Source: Kluyvera georgiana ATCC 51603
Lineage (GTDB): Bacteria; Pseudomonadota; Gammaproteobacteria; Enterobacterales; Enterobacteriaceae
Length of the DNA stretch: 64,000 nucleotides
Direction: 5' to 3'
Assembly: GCF_001654985.1 (NCBI RefSeq)
Contig: NZ_LXEU01000046.1
Location: 1 to 64,000 of the forward strand
Shown here: positions 49,653 to 58,986 of the stretch, piece by piece
Position numbering within the stretch: the stretch's first letter is position 1
How the letters are laid out: every line of letters starts with the position of its first letter
The notes under the pieces: generated by a model
Told to the model about the DNA's origin: nothing
The model's database searches: none
Seen by the model: the letters and a program-made list of their open reading frames with translations, nothing else
Position numbers and translations under genes: made by a program

Positions 49653-50960
49653 CTATGAACCGTGGGTTAATGCCCCGTAAATCTGATCGACAATCCAGCC
49701 GTAGGTTGCTATCGGTAGCTGTCCGCTGATGAACTGATTGGGGTTCGACTTCGGGTTGACCACCGGCGAGTGTGGGCGATTGCCGAGGATGACTATCGCC
49801 ATCTGGTTAACCGGGTCGATCGCCGTCAGCGTACCGGTCCATCCGGTATGGCCGTAGACCTGCTGGTTGCTCAAGCTGCCGAAAGTAGTGGTCATCGACG
49901 AATTGCCGTTTACCCGCCAGCCGAGGCCGAAGGTGGCATCCTCTTTTGAACTGCGGGTGAAATCGCCCACCGTTTTGGCATCGAACAGCTTTACCTTACC
50001 GTAGCCGCCGCCGTTGAGCATCACCTGCATCAACACCGCCATATCATGGGTATTCGAAAATAATCCGGCGTGGCCGGAGACGCCGCCCATCGCATACCAG
50101 GCCTTTTCATCATGCACTTGCCCCCAGATTGTCTGAGTGCGGATATGCGGAAAATGGATAACGCCATCACGGGTGTTGCCGTTGCGTTCTGTGGCCGCTA
50201 TCTGGCTACGGCTGAAGCCTTTTTGCAACGGATTGAACACCGTATGGGTTAACCCTAATGGACGGTAGATTGTCTGCTCAACGTAGCTGTCCAGCGGCAT
50301 ACCCGTCACCGATTCGATAATAAAACCGAGAATCATATAATCAACGTCGCTATAGACATGCTTTGTGCCGGGCACGTACTGCAACGGCGTGCGCTTAATC
50401 ATCTCAAGCGTAGTGGCTTTATCCTGGGAGTAGAGCTTTCCGGCAACCTGTGGGTTAGGGTATTGCGGGTCGGCGGGGAAGCCCGCGGTGTGGTGCAGAA
50501 TATCGCTGATGCGCAGCGTATCCTTACCTTTTATTTTATCGTCAGGGCGATCGGCAAAGCCGGGCAGGTAGGTGGCAACGCGCTCATCCACGCGGATTTT
50601 GCCTTCATAAACCAGCTTTTGCAGCGCAAAGTTGGTGGCGTACATTTTGGTATTAGACGCGAGGTCGTACAGCGTGTCGGTCGTTGCCTGAAGCGGTGAG
50701 GACATTAACGTGGAACCGTCGTACTTTTTCGCCTCGCCAAACGCTTTTTGATAAACAATATGGTTGTCTTTAACGATCAGCAGATTGAGGCTGGGATAAC
50801 CCTGCTTGATTTGATCCTGAATCCAGCTATCCAGCTTATCAAGCCGGGCGCGATCAAAACCAACCGACTCCGGCGTGGCCGGGGTTAAAACGGGGTAATC
50901 GGCGGCAAAGCTGCTGGCGGAAAAGGCCAGCAGTGAAACCAGCAAAAAACGTCGTGTCAT
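49653..50960 (-). CDS. Serine hydrolase, YfeW-like penicillin-binding protein 4B
   Basis: The 435-residue protein is a class C beta-lactamase-fold hydrolase. A signal peptide (MTRRFLLVSLLAFSASSFAADYP) directs it to the periplasm. The nucleophile is in SNTK (LYDLASNTKMYATNFALQKL), the tyrosine is in YSDVDYMILG, and HTGWTG replaces KTG. E. coli YfeW, which it closely resembles, has D,D-carboxypeptidase activity. GAGGGA precedes ATG 50960, and the longer frame is not used. In E. coli yfeW lies near mur/yfe genes elsewhere, so this copy is in a different place and may be a paralogue or a moved gene. Confidence 0.88.
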   Translation of the reverse strand: MTRRFLLVSLLAFSASSFAADYPVLTPATPESVGFDRARLDKLDSWIQDQIKQGYPSLNLLIVKDNHIVYQKAFGEAKKYDGSTLMSSPLQATTDTLYDLASNTKMYATNFALQKLVYEGKIRVDERVATYLPGFADRPDDKIKGKDTLRISDILHHTAGFPADPQYPNPQVAGKLYSQDKATTLEMIKRTPLQYVPGTKHVYSDVDYMILGFIIESVTGMPLDSYVEQTIYRPLGLTHTVFNPLQKGFSRSQIAATERNGNTRDGVIHFPHIRTQTIWGQVHDEKAWYAMGGVSGHAGLFSNTHDMAVLMQVMLNGGGYGKVKLFDAKTVGDFTRSSKEDATFGLGWRVNGNSSMTTTFGSLSNQQVYGHTGWTGTLTAIDPVNQMAIVILGNRPHSPVVNPKSNPNQFISGQLPIATYGWIVDQIYGALTHGS

Positions 50961-51064
50961 TATACGTCCCTCATCATCGTTTGCCCGATGGTGCAACTCG
51001 CGACGCGCAAATACCAGTGCGAATCAGGAGGAATGCAGGAGGGATCGCATTGTCCGTCACCGCG

Positions 51065-51724
51065 TTACGCGTTCACCCACGCCAGCGTAAAGCCATCCCA
51101 GCCTTTGATACCCACGGTTTGTAGTGCCGTCGCCGTCAGGCGCGGGTCGTTACGCATCATCTCAATAAACCGGCGGACGCCCTGTACGCGTTCATCATCG
51201 CTGTCAGGATGGGTGACTTCGCCGTCGCGTACCACGTTATCACCGATAATCAGCGTACCGGGCCGTGAGTATTTCAGCGCCCATTGCAGGTAGTAGGGGT
51301 TATTCGGTTTATCAGCATCGATGAAAATCAGGTCGAACGGCGCGGCGTCTTCCAGCGTCGCCAGTGTATCCAGCGCCGGGCCTTCGCGTAGCGTAATGCG
51401 ATCCTCCAGACCCGCCAGCGCGATATTTTCCCGCGCCACCCGCGCATGCAACGGATCGGCCTCCAGAGTGATTAAACGCCCGCCAGGCGGCAGCTCGCGA
51501 GCCATCCAGATGGTGCTGTAAGCCCCAAGCGTGCCAATCTCAAGAATGGATTTCGCCCCCACCATACGGACAAACAGCGCCAGCATCTGCCCCTGATTAG
51601 CGGCGACATCATGCGCGGGGAGCCCTGCACGGTGATTGTTTTCCAGCACCTGCGCCAACACGGCATCGGTGGGGACTAAATTTTCGATCAGATAATTATC
51701 AACCTCAGACCACTGCTTTTGCAT
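51065..51724 (-). CDS. SAM-dependent O-methyltransferase (class I, caffeoyl-CoA/catechol type)
   Basis: The 219-residue protein has the SAM-binding motif KSILEIGTLGAYSTIWMARELPPGG and the metal-binding acids in FDLIFIDADKPNNPYYLQWALKYSRPGTLIIGDN. This is the pattern of the OMT-3/YrrM family, which methylates catechol-type hydroxyls. It lies 21 bp downstream of the outer-membrane efflux gene in the same direction, so it probably belongs to the efflux operon. Methylation of a phenolic substrate together with its export is an inference from this arrangement. Confidence 0.87.
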   Translation of the reverse strand: MQKQWSEVDNYLIENLVPTDAVLAQVLENNHRAGLPAHDVAANQGQMLALFVRMVGAKSILEIGTLGAYSTIWMARELPPGGRLITLEADPLHARVARENIALAGLEDRITLREGPALDTLATLEDAAPFDLIFIDADKPNNPYYLQWALKYSRPGTLIIGDNVVRDGEVTHPDSDDERVQGVRRFIEMMRNDPRLTATALQTVGIKGWDGFTLAWVNA

Positions 51725-51745
51725 TGTGACACCCTTAAGGTTTTG

Positions 51746-53122
51746 TCAGCCTGACACTGAAGACCAGCCGCCTCCGAGCGACCGGTAAAGATCGATTTGC
51801 GCCAGCAGCAGGTTGTTTTTTACCTGCACCTCGCTTAATTGCGTTGAAAACAGCGTGCGCTGGGCATCCAGCACATCAAGATACGACGAGTAACCGTTGC
51901 GATAGCGGTTCTGCGCAATGCGCAGCGTTTCCTGAGCTACGTTTTCTTGCCCCTGGAGCTCTGCCAACTGCTCGCCGTAGCGAGTGATAGCGTCAAGACT
52001 ATCATTCACCTCTTTAAAGGCGTTACGCACCGTTTTCTCATAGCCGTACAGCGCCTGATTGCGTTGAGCCATCGACACGTCAACCTGCGCATTCAATGCC
52101 TGACGGTTCAACAGCGGCGCCAGAATACTGCCGCCAAGGCTCCACAAACGTAGCGGGTTATCGAGCAGGTCGGGCAGGGTGCGATCCTGGAGGGTGCCGG
52201 TGGCGGTCAGGTTGATGGACGGCAGCAGCTGCGCTTTCGACGATGCCAGTGTGGCATCGGCCGCCAGCAGTTGACGCTGTGCCTGCACGATATCCGGTCG
52301 ACGCTCCAGAAGCGTCGACGGTAGCTGAGAAGGCAAGGTCAGCGGCGTGAGCTGCGCAAACTCATGGCGAGCGACAGCGCCGGGATTATTGCCCAGCAAC
52401 ACGCTCAGCGCATTTTCCTGCTGGGCAATCTGATGGCGTAATACCGGAACCTGAGCGCGCGTTGCCCGCAGCTCTGAATCCGCCTGCATGAGCTCGAGCC
52501 GCGAGGTATAGCCGGTTTCGAATTGACGTTTTGCCAGATGCCAGGCATCTTCGCGCGATTTCAGCGTTTGTTCGGTGACGCGCAGCTGCTCGTCGAGTGA
52601 AAGCAGAGTGACATAGCCGGAGGCGACGGCGGTCGCTACCGTCAGGTCAGCGGCGGCTGCGGCGGCTTTTTGCGCCTCCAGACTGGCCTGTGCGGCATTG
52701 GCCGCGCTGCGGTTTGCGCCCCAGAGATCGACATCGTAGCTTGCCGTCAGCCCACCTTTATAGACGGTGCTGTGAATCGGCAGGCCTGTGGCGGCAGACT
52801 GTGCGCGAGCGCGGCTTCCGCTCAGGCTGGCATCCAGTGAGGGAAACAGGCTGCTGTCGGCGGCGTAAGCGCGGGCCTGATATTCGTTGACCCGTTCGCG
52901 GGCGATCAGCACGTCGCTGTTATGGCGCAGCGCCTGGTCGACGTACTGATTCAGCGCACTGTCGTGGAAGTTACGCCACCAGACGCCTTCCACCTCGCTG
53001 GTCGGGCCGATATCGGCGCGCCAGGCGGCAGGAATTGCCAGCGTAGGTTCTGCCTGCTGGACATCCGCCGACTGGCAGCCCACCAGGGCGATCGCGAAAG
53101 CAAGAGCCAGAGGACGGATCAT
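51746..53122 (-). CDS. Outer-membrane efflux lipoprotein (NodT/TolC family)
   Basis: The 458-residue protein is the trimeric outer-membrane channel of a tripartite pump. It starts MIRPLALAFAIALVGCQSAD, with the lipobox cysteine in ALVGC. The two repeats of an outer-membrane factor follow, with long helices (VTEQTLKSREDAWHLAKRQFETGY; TLRIAQNRYRNGYSSYLDVLDAQRTLFSTQ). The start overlaps the stop of the adaptor gene by four bases (ATGA), so the two are coupled. Confidence 0.92.
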   Translation of the reverse strand: MIRPLALAFAIALVGCQSADVQQAEPTLAIPAAWRADIGPTSEVEGVWWRNFHDSALNQYVDQALRHNSDVLIARERVNEYQARAYAADSSLFPSLDASLSGSRARAQSAATGLPIHSTVYKGGLTASYDVDLWGANRSAANAAQASLEAQKAAAAAADLTVATAVASGYVTLLSLDEQLRVTEQTLKSREDAWHLAKRQFETGYTSRLELMQADSELRATRAQVPVLRHQIAQQENALSVLLGNNPGAVARHEFAQLTPLTLPSQLPSTLLERRPDIVQAQRQLLAADATLASSKAQLLPSINLTATGTLQDRTLPDLLDNPLRLWSLGGSILAPLLNRQALNAQVDVSMAQRNQALYGYEKTVRNAFKEVNDSLDAITRYGEQLAELQGQENVAQETLRIAQNRYRNGYSSYLDVLDAQRTLFSTQLSEVQVKNNLLLAQIDLYRSLGGGWSSVSG

Positions 53123-54204
53123 TTTTCCGCCTCCGTGCGCGTATCAATGGTCACCTGGACCGACATCCCTGGACGCAGGCGTTCAAGGTTTTTTTGCCCG
53201 TCGTCAACAGCGATACGTACCGGAATACGTTGAGCGATTTTGACGAAATTACCGGTGGCGTTGTCCGGCGAAATGGCGCTGAACTCGACGCCAGTGGCGG
53301 GCGAGATACTTTGTACGGTACCGCGGAATTTCTCGCTGTTCAGGGCGTCAACGCTAAACGTCGCTGGCTGGCCGACGCGGATGTTTGCCAACTGCGTTTC
53401 TTTCAGATTAGCAATGACCCAGTGCTGCGGGGGAACCAGCGGCGTCAGGTGCGTGCCCGCGGTGACGTATGCGCCTAAACGCACGGCAATCTGCCCGAGC
53501 TGTCCATCGGTGGGGGCGATAATGCGCGTGTTTTGCAGGTCAATTTCCGCCAGTTCCAGCGCCGCTTTGGCGTTGGCAACGTCCGCTTCCAGCGAGTCGC
53601 GGTTAACGATGGTGGACTGCAGATCCTGACGCGACATCTCCAGCGTGGCTTTCGCTTGTTCAATATCGGCTGCGCCTTGCGCGGCGCTGGCGCGAGCGGA
53701 ATCGCGCTCGCGCACTGACAGCGAGCCATCGGCGGTGAGCTCCTGGACGCGTTTTAAATCTGCCTGTGATTTTAGATTTTGCGCGCGCGCGTTTTGTAGC
53801 GCGGCTTCATTACGGACGATCACCGCTTCGGCGCTTTTTCGCTGCTGAAGATTGTTTTTTAGCGCCGCCTCTTTCATGGCCAACTGAGCCTGCGCCTGAT
53901 GGACGCGCTGTTTATAGATGCGATCGTCAATCTGAAACAGCACCTGACTTTTTTTCACCTGGTTAAAATCCTGCACGTTAACGCCGGTGACATAACCGCT
54001 GACCTGCGGGCTGATAAAGGTGGTCAGGCCGCGTACATAGGCGTTATCGGTAAACTGGCTATGGCGGGTGAAGGGCGGCAGCTGCCAGGCATACAGCACA
54101 ACCAGTACGCCAACCAGGCCGATAGCGGCGGCGGTAAAAATGGACACCACGCGGATGTTGTTTCGGGTGTTGGCCTGTTGCTGGGCCGCATCCTGCTGAC
54201 TCAT
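53119..54204 (-). CDS. Membrane-fusion adaptor (HlyD/EmrA family)
   Basis: The 361-residue protein links the inner-membrane pump to the outer-membrane channel. One N-terminal membrane helix (VSIFTAAAIGLVGVLVVLYAW) is followed by a biotinyl-lipoyl domain (YVRGLTTFISPQVSGYVTGV), a long coiled-coil hairpin (about 90-190, many A/Q/E/K) and a barrel domain (IIAPTDGQLGQIAVRLGAYV). It belongs with the DHA2 exporter encoded 24 bp upstream. Confidence 0.93.
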   Translation of the reverse strand: MSQQDAAQQQANTRNNIRVVSIFTAAAIGLVGVLVVLYAWQLPPFTRHSQFTDNAYVRGLTTFISPQVSGYVTGVNVQDFNQVKKSQVLFQIDDRIYKQRVHQAQAQLAMKEAALKNNLQQRKSAEAVIVRNEAALQNARAQNLKSQADLKRVQELTADGSLSVRERDSARASAAQGAADIEQAKATLEMSRQDLQSTIVNRDSLEADVANAKAALELAEIDLQNTRIIAPTDGQLGQIAVRLGAYVTAGTHLTPLVPPQHWVIANLKETQLANIRVGQPATFSVDALNSEKFRGTVQSISPATGVEFSAISPDNATGNFVKIAQRIPVRIAVDDGQKNLERLRPGMSVQVTIDTRTEAEK

Positions 54205-54228
54205 GACGACTCCGGATCTCTCTTGTTG

Positions 54229-55881
54229 TTACTTGCTGCCCGTCGCGCGTTTCAGCGCAATATGAGCAGTGATTTTCAGTCTGCATAATCGCCAGAACAC
54301 CCACAGCAGCGTCGCGGCGGAAATCGCGGCCGTCAGCATATAGGTGTCATTGTAGGCGAGGATATTGGCCTCCAGCGTCGAGACGGTTTGTAAGACGCTG
54401 CTGGCCTGAACGTTGAGCAGCGCGCTATCGCCAATCTGGCTTTGGTACTGCTGAGCATACTGCTGCAAACGTTCATTAATCAGTGGGTTGAGGGTGGTAA
54501 TCTGGTCGGCAAGCTGGCTGGAGTGGAATTTTTCACGCCAGGTCTGAAAGGTGCCAAGAATAGCGGAACCCAACAGTCCGCCAACGTTCTGGCTCATGCC
54601 AAACAGCACCGAGAAGCTCACCAGATTGCGCTGGTCGGCCACCACGCCGCCGATGCCCGCCAGCATTGCCGGCGCGAGGAAAAAGGCGCTGCCGAACCCC
54701 AGCAGGAACTGGCTGAACATCAGCTGGTCCGGGCGCGTCAGGCTGTTGGATTGACTGTCGAGCAAGGAGGCAATCATGATAAGCGTCAGCGCCGTGGCGG
54801 TGGGCCAGTACAGACGGCGCGGGTTTAGCGTCAGACAGCTGGCGATAATGCCGCATACGATGCCGGCGAAAATCAACCAGGCCAGATCGGTCATCTGCTC
54901 ATTTTGCAGGCCGACATACTGCAGCCAGCCGATCACGCCGGTGTTTTGTTCGGCCAGAACAATACGAATTAACACCATAATCAACCCTAAGCGCAGAATA
55001 CTGCCGCTGGAAAGCCAGCGGGTGTTCAGCAGCGGGTTGCGACGGTTATGTTCAAACGTGATGGCGGTGACAATCAGCACGATCGCGGCGGCTAACGACC
55101 AGCCAATCCACGGGGCTTCGAACCACCAGTCGAGGCGGCCCAGCGAAAGTACGGCACAGATCAGCGCCATGCCCGGCGCCAGCAACATGAAGGTGATAAA
55201 GTCCTTCTTCTCAAAAACTTTCTTGCGATCGCTTGGCGGCAATTTCAGCGCGATCACGCAGGCCAGCGAAATCAACGCCAGCCCCAGCTCGAAGAAATAG
55301 AGACCGCGCCATTCGTCAATTTGCAGGAGCTCGGTGGAAAACAGGCGGGCGAGAGGAATAGCCAGCGACGACCCGGTAATGCCGATGGTCAGCGCTTTCA
55401 GGCGATGCTTCGCCGGCCAGGCCTGGACCTGATAGTAAATACCAAGTGAACTGAGCGCCGCCGCCACCATGCCGTGGGCAGCGCGAACCATCAACGCGGA
55501 GCTGAGATCGTTGACGAACAGGTGAAAGAAAGTCACCAGCACGTACAGCACCAGGAAACCTTCGGTAAACGCGCGCAGGCCATACTGTTGGCGGAACTTC
55601 ACCAGCAGCAGGTTAATTGAGACGTTGGTCATCACGTATACCGCAGGCAGCCAGGCAATCTCCGTCGACCAGGCGGCGAAGGATCCTTGTAAATTCTGCA
55701 GGTTAGCGGTGACCACCGCGTTGCCAAGCGCGCCGGTCAGGCAAACCAACAGCCCAACAATGCCGTAGGCGATGCGCTTTGGCGTGCTGTGGATTGGCGT
55801 TGATGGCGAGCCGAGGATGGCCGGTTTTTCGTGCGGCTCCCAGTCGTGGGGGGCGTAAGGATCGCGACGGGGCGGAGCCAT
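54229..55881 (-). CDS. MFS DHA2-family drug exporter (EmrB-like)
   Basis: The 550-residue inner-membrane protein has about 14 helices, the DHA2 number. It shows family segments such as GALGNAVVTANLQNLQGSFAAWSTEIAWLPAVYVMTNVSINLLLVKF at the start, and LGFGSAFFLAPAMLAGIGGVV. It would export hydrophobic or aromatic compounds with protons, delivering them to the adaptor and outer-membrane channel. Its ATG overlaps the stop of the marR gene by one base (TAATG). The C-terminus is basic. Confidence 0.93.
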   Translation of the reverse strand: MAPPRRDPYAPHDWEPHEKPAILGSPSTPIHSTPKRIAYGIVGLLVCLTGALGNAVVTANLQNLQGSFAAWSTEIAWLPAVYVMTNVSINLLLVKFRQQYGLRAFTEGFLVLYVLVTFFHLFVNDLSSALMVRAAHGMVAAALSSLGIYYQVQAWPAKHRLKALTIGITGSSLAIPLARLFSTELLQIDEWRGLYFFELGLALISLACVIALKLPPSDRKKVFEKKDFITFMLLAPGMALICAVLSLGRLDWWFEAPWIGWSLAAAIVLIVTAITFEHNRRNPLLNTRWLSSGSILRLGLIMVLIRIVLAEQNTGVIGWLQYVGLQNEQMTDLAWLIFAGIVCGIIASCLTLNPRRLYWPTATALTLIMIASLLDSQSNSLTRPDQLMFSQFLLGFGSAFFLAPAMLAGIGGVVADQRNLVSFSVLFGMSQNVGGLLGSAILGTFQTWREKFHSSQLADQITTLNPLINERLQQYAQQYQSQIGDSALLNVQASSVLQTVSTLEANILAYNDTYMLTAAISAATLLWVFWRLCRLKITAHIALKRATGSK

Positions 55882-56312
55882 TATTTCTTCTCCACTTCAC
55901 GTAGCAGCTTCATCAGCACCGCGTAGGTCTGTTCCTGCTCTTCTGGCGTGATGACGGTCATGATCTCTTCGCGCAACGCGTCGGCGACGTCTTTCACCTG
56001 ATGATACAGCGCGATACCTTTCTCCGTCGCTACCAGCAGGCGTTTGCGCTTATCACGCTCGGTGATAACGCGTTCGACCAGGCCGAGACTGACCAACCGA
56101 TTGATCAACGGCACCACGGTCGCGTTTTCTACTCCCAGTTCCTGCGCCAGTTCGGTTTGTGACAGGGGGCGTTCGTTGCGCGCAATGCTGGCGACCGCCA
56201 CCCACGTAGCCTGGCTCATGCCCAGCCCTTTCAGACGGCGGTCAACGGCAAGCCGCCAGTGGTGGGCGGTCAGGTAGAGAAGGTGGGAGAAATTCAGCTG
56301 GCGGTTATCCAT
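55881..56312 (-). CDS. MarR-family repressor of the efflux operon
   Basis: The 143-residue protein has the MarR winged-helix domain: recognition region LSQTELAQELGVENATVVPLINRLVSLGLVERV, then the wing ITERDKRKRLLVATEKGIAL, and a C-terminal dimerisation helix. MarR proteins bind palindromes and are released by phenolic ligands. It is the first gene of a five-gene operon (repressor, exporter, adaptor, channel, methyltransferase). A 22-bp perfect palindrome 15 bp before its start is its probable operator. Confidence 0.92.
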   Translation of the reverse strand: MDNRQLNFSHLLYLTAHHWRLAVDRRLKGLGMSQATWVAVASIARNERPLSQTELAQELGVENATVVPLINRLVSLGLVERVITERDKRKRLLVATEKGIALYHQVKDVADALREEIMTVITPEEQEQTYAVLMKLLREVEKK

Positions 56313-56326
56313 GGCGTTTTATTCAT

Positions 56327-56348
56327 AATCATTAGAGCTCTAATGATT
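56327..56348. promoter_or_regulatory. 22-bp perfect palindrome, probable MarR operator
   Basis: AATCATTAGAG followed directly by its reverse complement CTCTAATGATT has no spacer and no mismatch. It lies 15-36 bp upstream of the marR-type start, where it would overlap the operon promoter. MarR-family sites are 16-22 bp palindromes with central pairs like this. Confidence 0.78.
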
Positions 56349-56460
56349 TTAAGTTCGCCCTGAACCATAATTCAAGAGAATGTGAAAAATAATTGTTATT
56401 GGATGGTGACTGTTAATGGATAACCCGGCCAGGCGCGGTGGCTCTGGCCGGGCTTCAGAT

Positions 56461-57783
56461 TTAGATCCGGCTGGCCTGTGCGTTAACCGAGGACGCATGG
56501 CGCTTGCTGCGGCTGGCGAAGAAAATGGCCGTCAGCGAGATAGCCACCGTGGCAGCCAGATACCAGGCAACCGGTATCCAGTCACCGTTGTATTTTGCCA
56601 GCAGACCGGTGGCGATCAGCGGGGCGGTACCGCCAGCCAGCGCGGCACCAATCTGATAGCCGAGCGTAATACCGGTATAGCGGACGTTGGCGCTGAAAAT
56701 CTCCGAACACAGCGTCCCCAGCACGGCGGTAATCGGTGACCAAAGGATCCCGAAGGTGATAACGGTCGCCAGGATAATGCCCCAGGTGGTGCCGGTGTTG
56801 AGCAGCATAAACCACGGCACGATGAAGAGCCCCAGCAGCACGACGCTGATGGCGTACATGCGCTGACGGCCAATTTTGTCAGACAACAGCCCCATCAGCG
56901 GGATCATCACCGTCGACACCAGCGCCCCGAGCGTCACCGCTTCCAGCACCTGTGATTTTTGATAGGTCAGGGTGGTGGTGGCGTAGCTGACCACAAAGGT
57001 CGAGAAAATGTAGAACGGTGCGGTTTCCACGACCTTCAGCCCGGCAGCGATAATCACTTCACGCCAGTGATGGGTCAGCGTTTCACGCAGCGGCGCTTTT
57101 GCCACTTTGCCAGACGCTTTCACCTTTTTGAATTCCGGGGTTTCGTCGATATCTTTACGGATCCACAGGCCAATCAATACCAGTACGGCGCTCATCAGGA
57201 ATGGGATACGCCAGCCCCAGGAGAGGAACTGCTCTTCGCTAAACATCGTCATCAGTGAGACAATGAAGGTTGCCATCAGCATGCCGATAGTCACGCCCGC
57301 CTGCGGGATACTGCCGAAAAAGCCTTTGCGTTTTTCCGGCGCGTATTCATAGGCCAGCAGCAGCGCGCCGCCCCATTCTCCGCCGATACCCATACCCTGG
57401 ATGATACGCATCAGAATCAACAGAATGGGGGCCCAGATACCGATCTGGTCATAGGTCGGCAGCAAACCGATCATGACGGTTGCACTTCCCATTAGCGACA
57501 GTGTCAACACCAGCGTTTTTTTACGTCCGATACGGTCACCAATGTGGGCAAAAATGACGCCGCCAATCGGGCGAATGAAGAAGGTCAGCGAGAAAGAAAG
57601 ATAGGAGAGAATCAGGCCAATAACCGGATCAACCATCGGGAAAAATATCTTGTTGAACACCAATGCAGCAGCTGTACCGTAAAGAAAATAATCAAACCAT
57701 TCAATGGAACTGCCCGTCAGGCTAGCAATCAGAACCCTTTTATTCTTTTTCAGGATCGTGGTGCTGCTTTCTTGTATTGTCAT
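56461..57783 (-). CDS. MHS-family MFS metabolite:H+ symporter (YdfJ/ShiA-like)
   Basis: The 440-residue protein has 12 membrane helices and the metabolite:H+ symporter signature: SIEWFDYFLYGTAAALVFNKIFFP, FIRPIGGVIFAHIGDRIGRKKTL and GMGIGGEWGGALLLAYEYAPEKRKG. It resembles E. coli YdfJ. Family members carry organic acids such as shikimate, proline and alpha-ketoglutarate, but the substrate here is unknown. GGGAG precedes ATG 57783. It stands alone; the 360-bp gap 57784-58143 to ydcF has no ORF that I can support and should hold two divergent promoters. Confidence 0.9.
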   Translation of the reverse strand: MTIQESSTTILKKNKRVLIASLTGSSIEWFDYFLYGTAAALVFNKIFFPMVDPVIGLILSYLSFSLTFFIRPIGGVIFAHIGDRIGRKKTLVLTLSLMGSATVMIGLLPTYDQIGIWAPILLILMRIIQGMGIGGEWGGALLLAYEYAPEKRKGFFGSIPQAGVTIGMLMATFIVSLMTMFSEEQFLSWGWRIPFLMSAVLVLIGLWIRKDIDETPEFKKVKASGKVAKAPLRETLTHHWREVIIAAGLKVVETAPFYIFSTFVVSYATTTLTYQKSQVLEAVTLGALVSTVMIPLMGLLSDKIGRQRMYAISVVLLGLFIVPWFMLLNTGTTWGIILATVITFGILWSPITAVLGTLCSEIFSANVRYTGITLGYQIGAALAGGTAPLIATGLLAKYNGDWIPVAWYLAATVAISLTAIFFASRSKRHASSVNAQASRI

Positions 57784-58143
57784 GAAGAATAACTCCCGCC
57801 ACATTGGGTTAAAATCAGGTGCTACCTTTTTTGTAAAGGGGTGCAACCTGGATTGTGAAAAAGGTTGTGTGTTTGTTAAGAAAATTAGATAGAAGTGTTA
57901 TCTTTGGCAAGCGCGGCGTTGAAATTTGTGAGTTAAAATGAGAGGCGTTTTCATTAGTGATGACTTGATATCTGTCATTTAGTGGTTTTTAGTTCCGATA
58001 AAATGTGTTTTTATAGCGTTTTATTCAGGTGCAACCGCATTGTTTTTAGACGTTTCTGGTTATTTCATCTTTGTTACAAAGCGGCGGGGTTGAGGGCGTT
58101 TTTATCGCGCAATTCGCTGTTAAAGAAAGGAGCAGAGTCCACG

Positions 58144-58938
58144 ATGAGCCTGTTACATTTGTCGGAAAATACGCTGGCTGCCGCCAATCTTCTCGGTAGA
58201 TGGTTGGCCCAAAATGATTTTACTGCGCTACCCGAGGCGCATGAGAGTCAACTGGTGGTACTGGCGGGCAACGCGGTGATACCGACAATTGATGCCGCCT
58301 GTCAGTTGGTCAGTCAATATGGTGGAACGCTGTTGATCAGCGGTGGCATTGGCCACTCAACGTCGTTTCTCTACGAGGCTATTGCCCGTCATCCTCACTA
58401 TTGCAGTATCGAAACTCAGGGCCAGCCCGAGGCCGTGTTGCTGGCAGAAATTGCCCACCGTTTCTGGGCAATCCCGCGTGAACAGATTGTGGTTGAGGAT
58501 CGCTCGACCAACTGCGGTGAAAACGCCTGGTTTACTCGCACAATGATGGAACAACAGGGCATTAGCGCCCATCAGGCCACGGTGATCCAGGACCCCACCA
58601 TGCAGCGCCGTACCATGGCGACTTTCGCTCGCGTCTGGCAGGATGTTGGCGATGCGCCGCGCTGGTTTAGCTATCCGGGCTTTACACCGGAATTAGTGAA
58701 TACGTTGGACGGTATTGCCTGGAAGCAGCCAGTGGAAGGGCTATGGTCGGTAACGCGCTACCTGTCGCTGATCCTGGGCGAGTTGCCGCGTTTACGCGAT
58801 GATGCGCAAGGATATGGACCGCGTGGCAAAGACTTTATTGCCCATGTTGATATTCCGGAGGCGGTGGGGGCTGCCTGGCAGCAGCTCAGCACCGATCCAC
58901 AATTACAGCATGCGCTTGCCAGCCGTACGCTGGCTTGA
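58144..58938 (+). CDS. ydcF: YdcF-family DUF218 protein
   Basis: The 264-residue protein has the DUF218 Rossmann-like fold, which binds S-adenosylmethionine in E. coli YdcF; no catalytic activity is established. Visible segments are VVLAGNAVIPTIDAACQLVSQYGGTLLISGGIGHSTSFLY, VVEDRSTNCGENA and QDPTMQRRTMATFARV. The start MSLLHLSENTLAAANLLG is behind GGAG. The longer upstream frame is AT-rich and not coding. Compared with E. coli, the following aldA is missing. Confidence 0.92.
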   Translation: MSLLHLSENTLAAANLLGRWLAQNDFTALPEAHESQLVVLAGNAVIPTIDAACQLVSQYGGTLLISGGIGHSTSFLYEAIARHPHYCSIETQGQPEAVLLAEIAHRFWAIPREQIVVEDRSTNCGENAWFTRTMMEQQGISAHQATVIQDPTMQRRTMATFARVWQDVGDAPRWFSYPGFTPELVNTLDGIAWKQPVEGLWSVTRYLSLILGELPRLRDDAQGYGPRGKDFIAHVDIPEAVGAAWQQLSTDPQLQHALASRTLA

Positions 58939-58986
58939 GTGATGTCGCCCGGCCGAGTCAATCGCGACGCCGGGATGACCATACGC

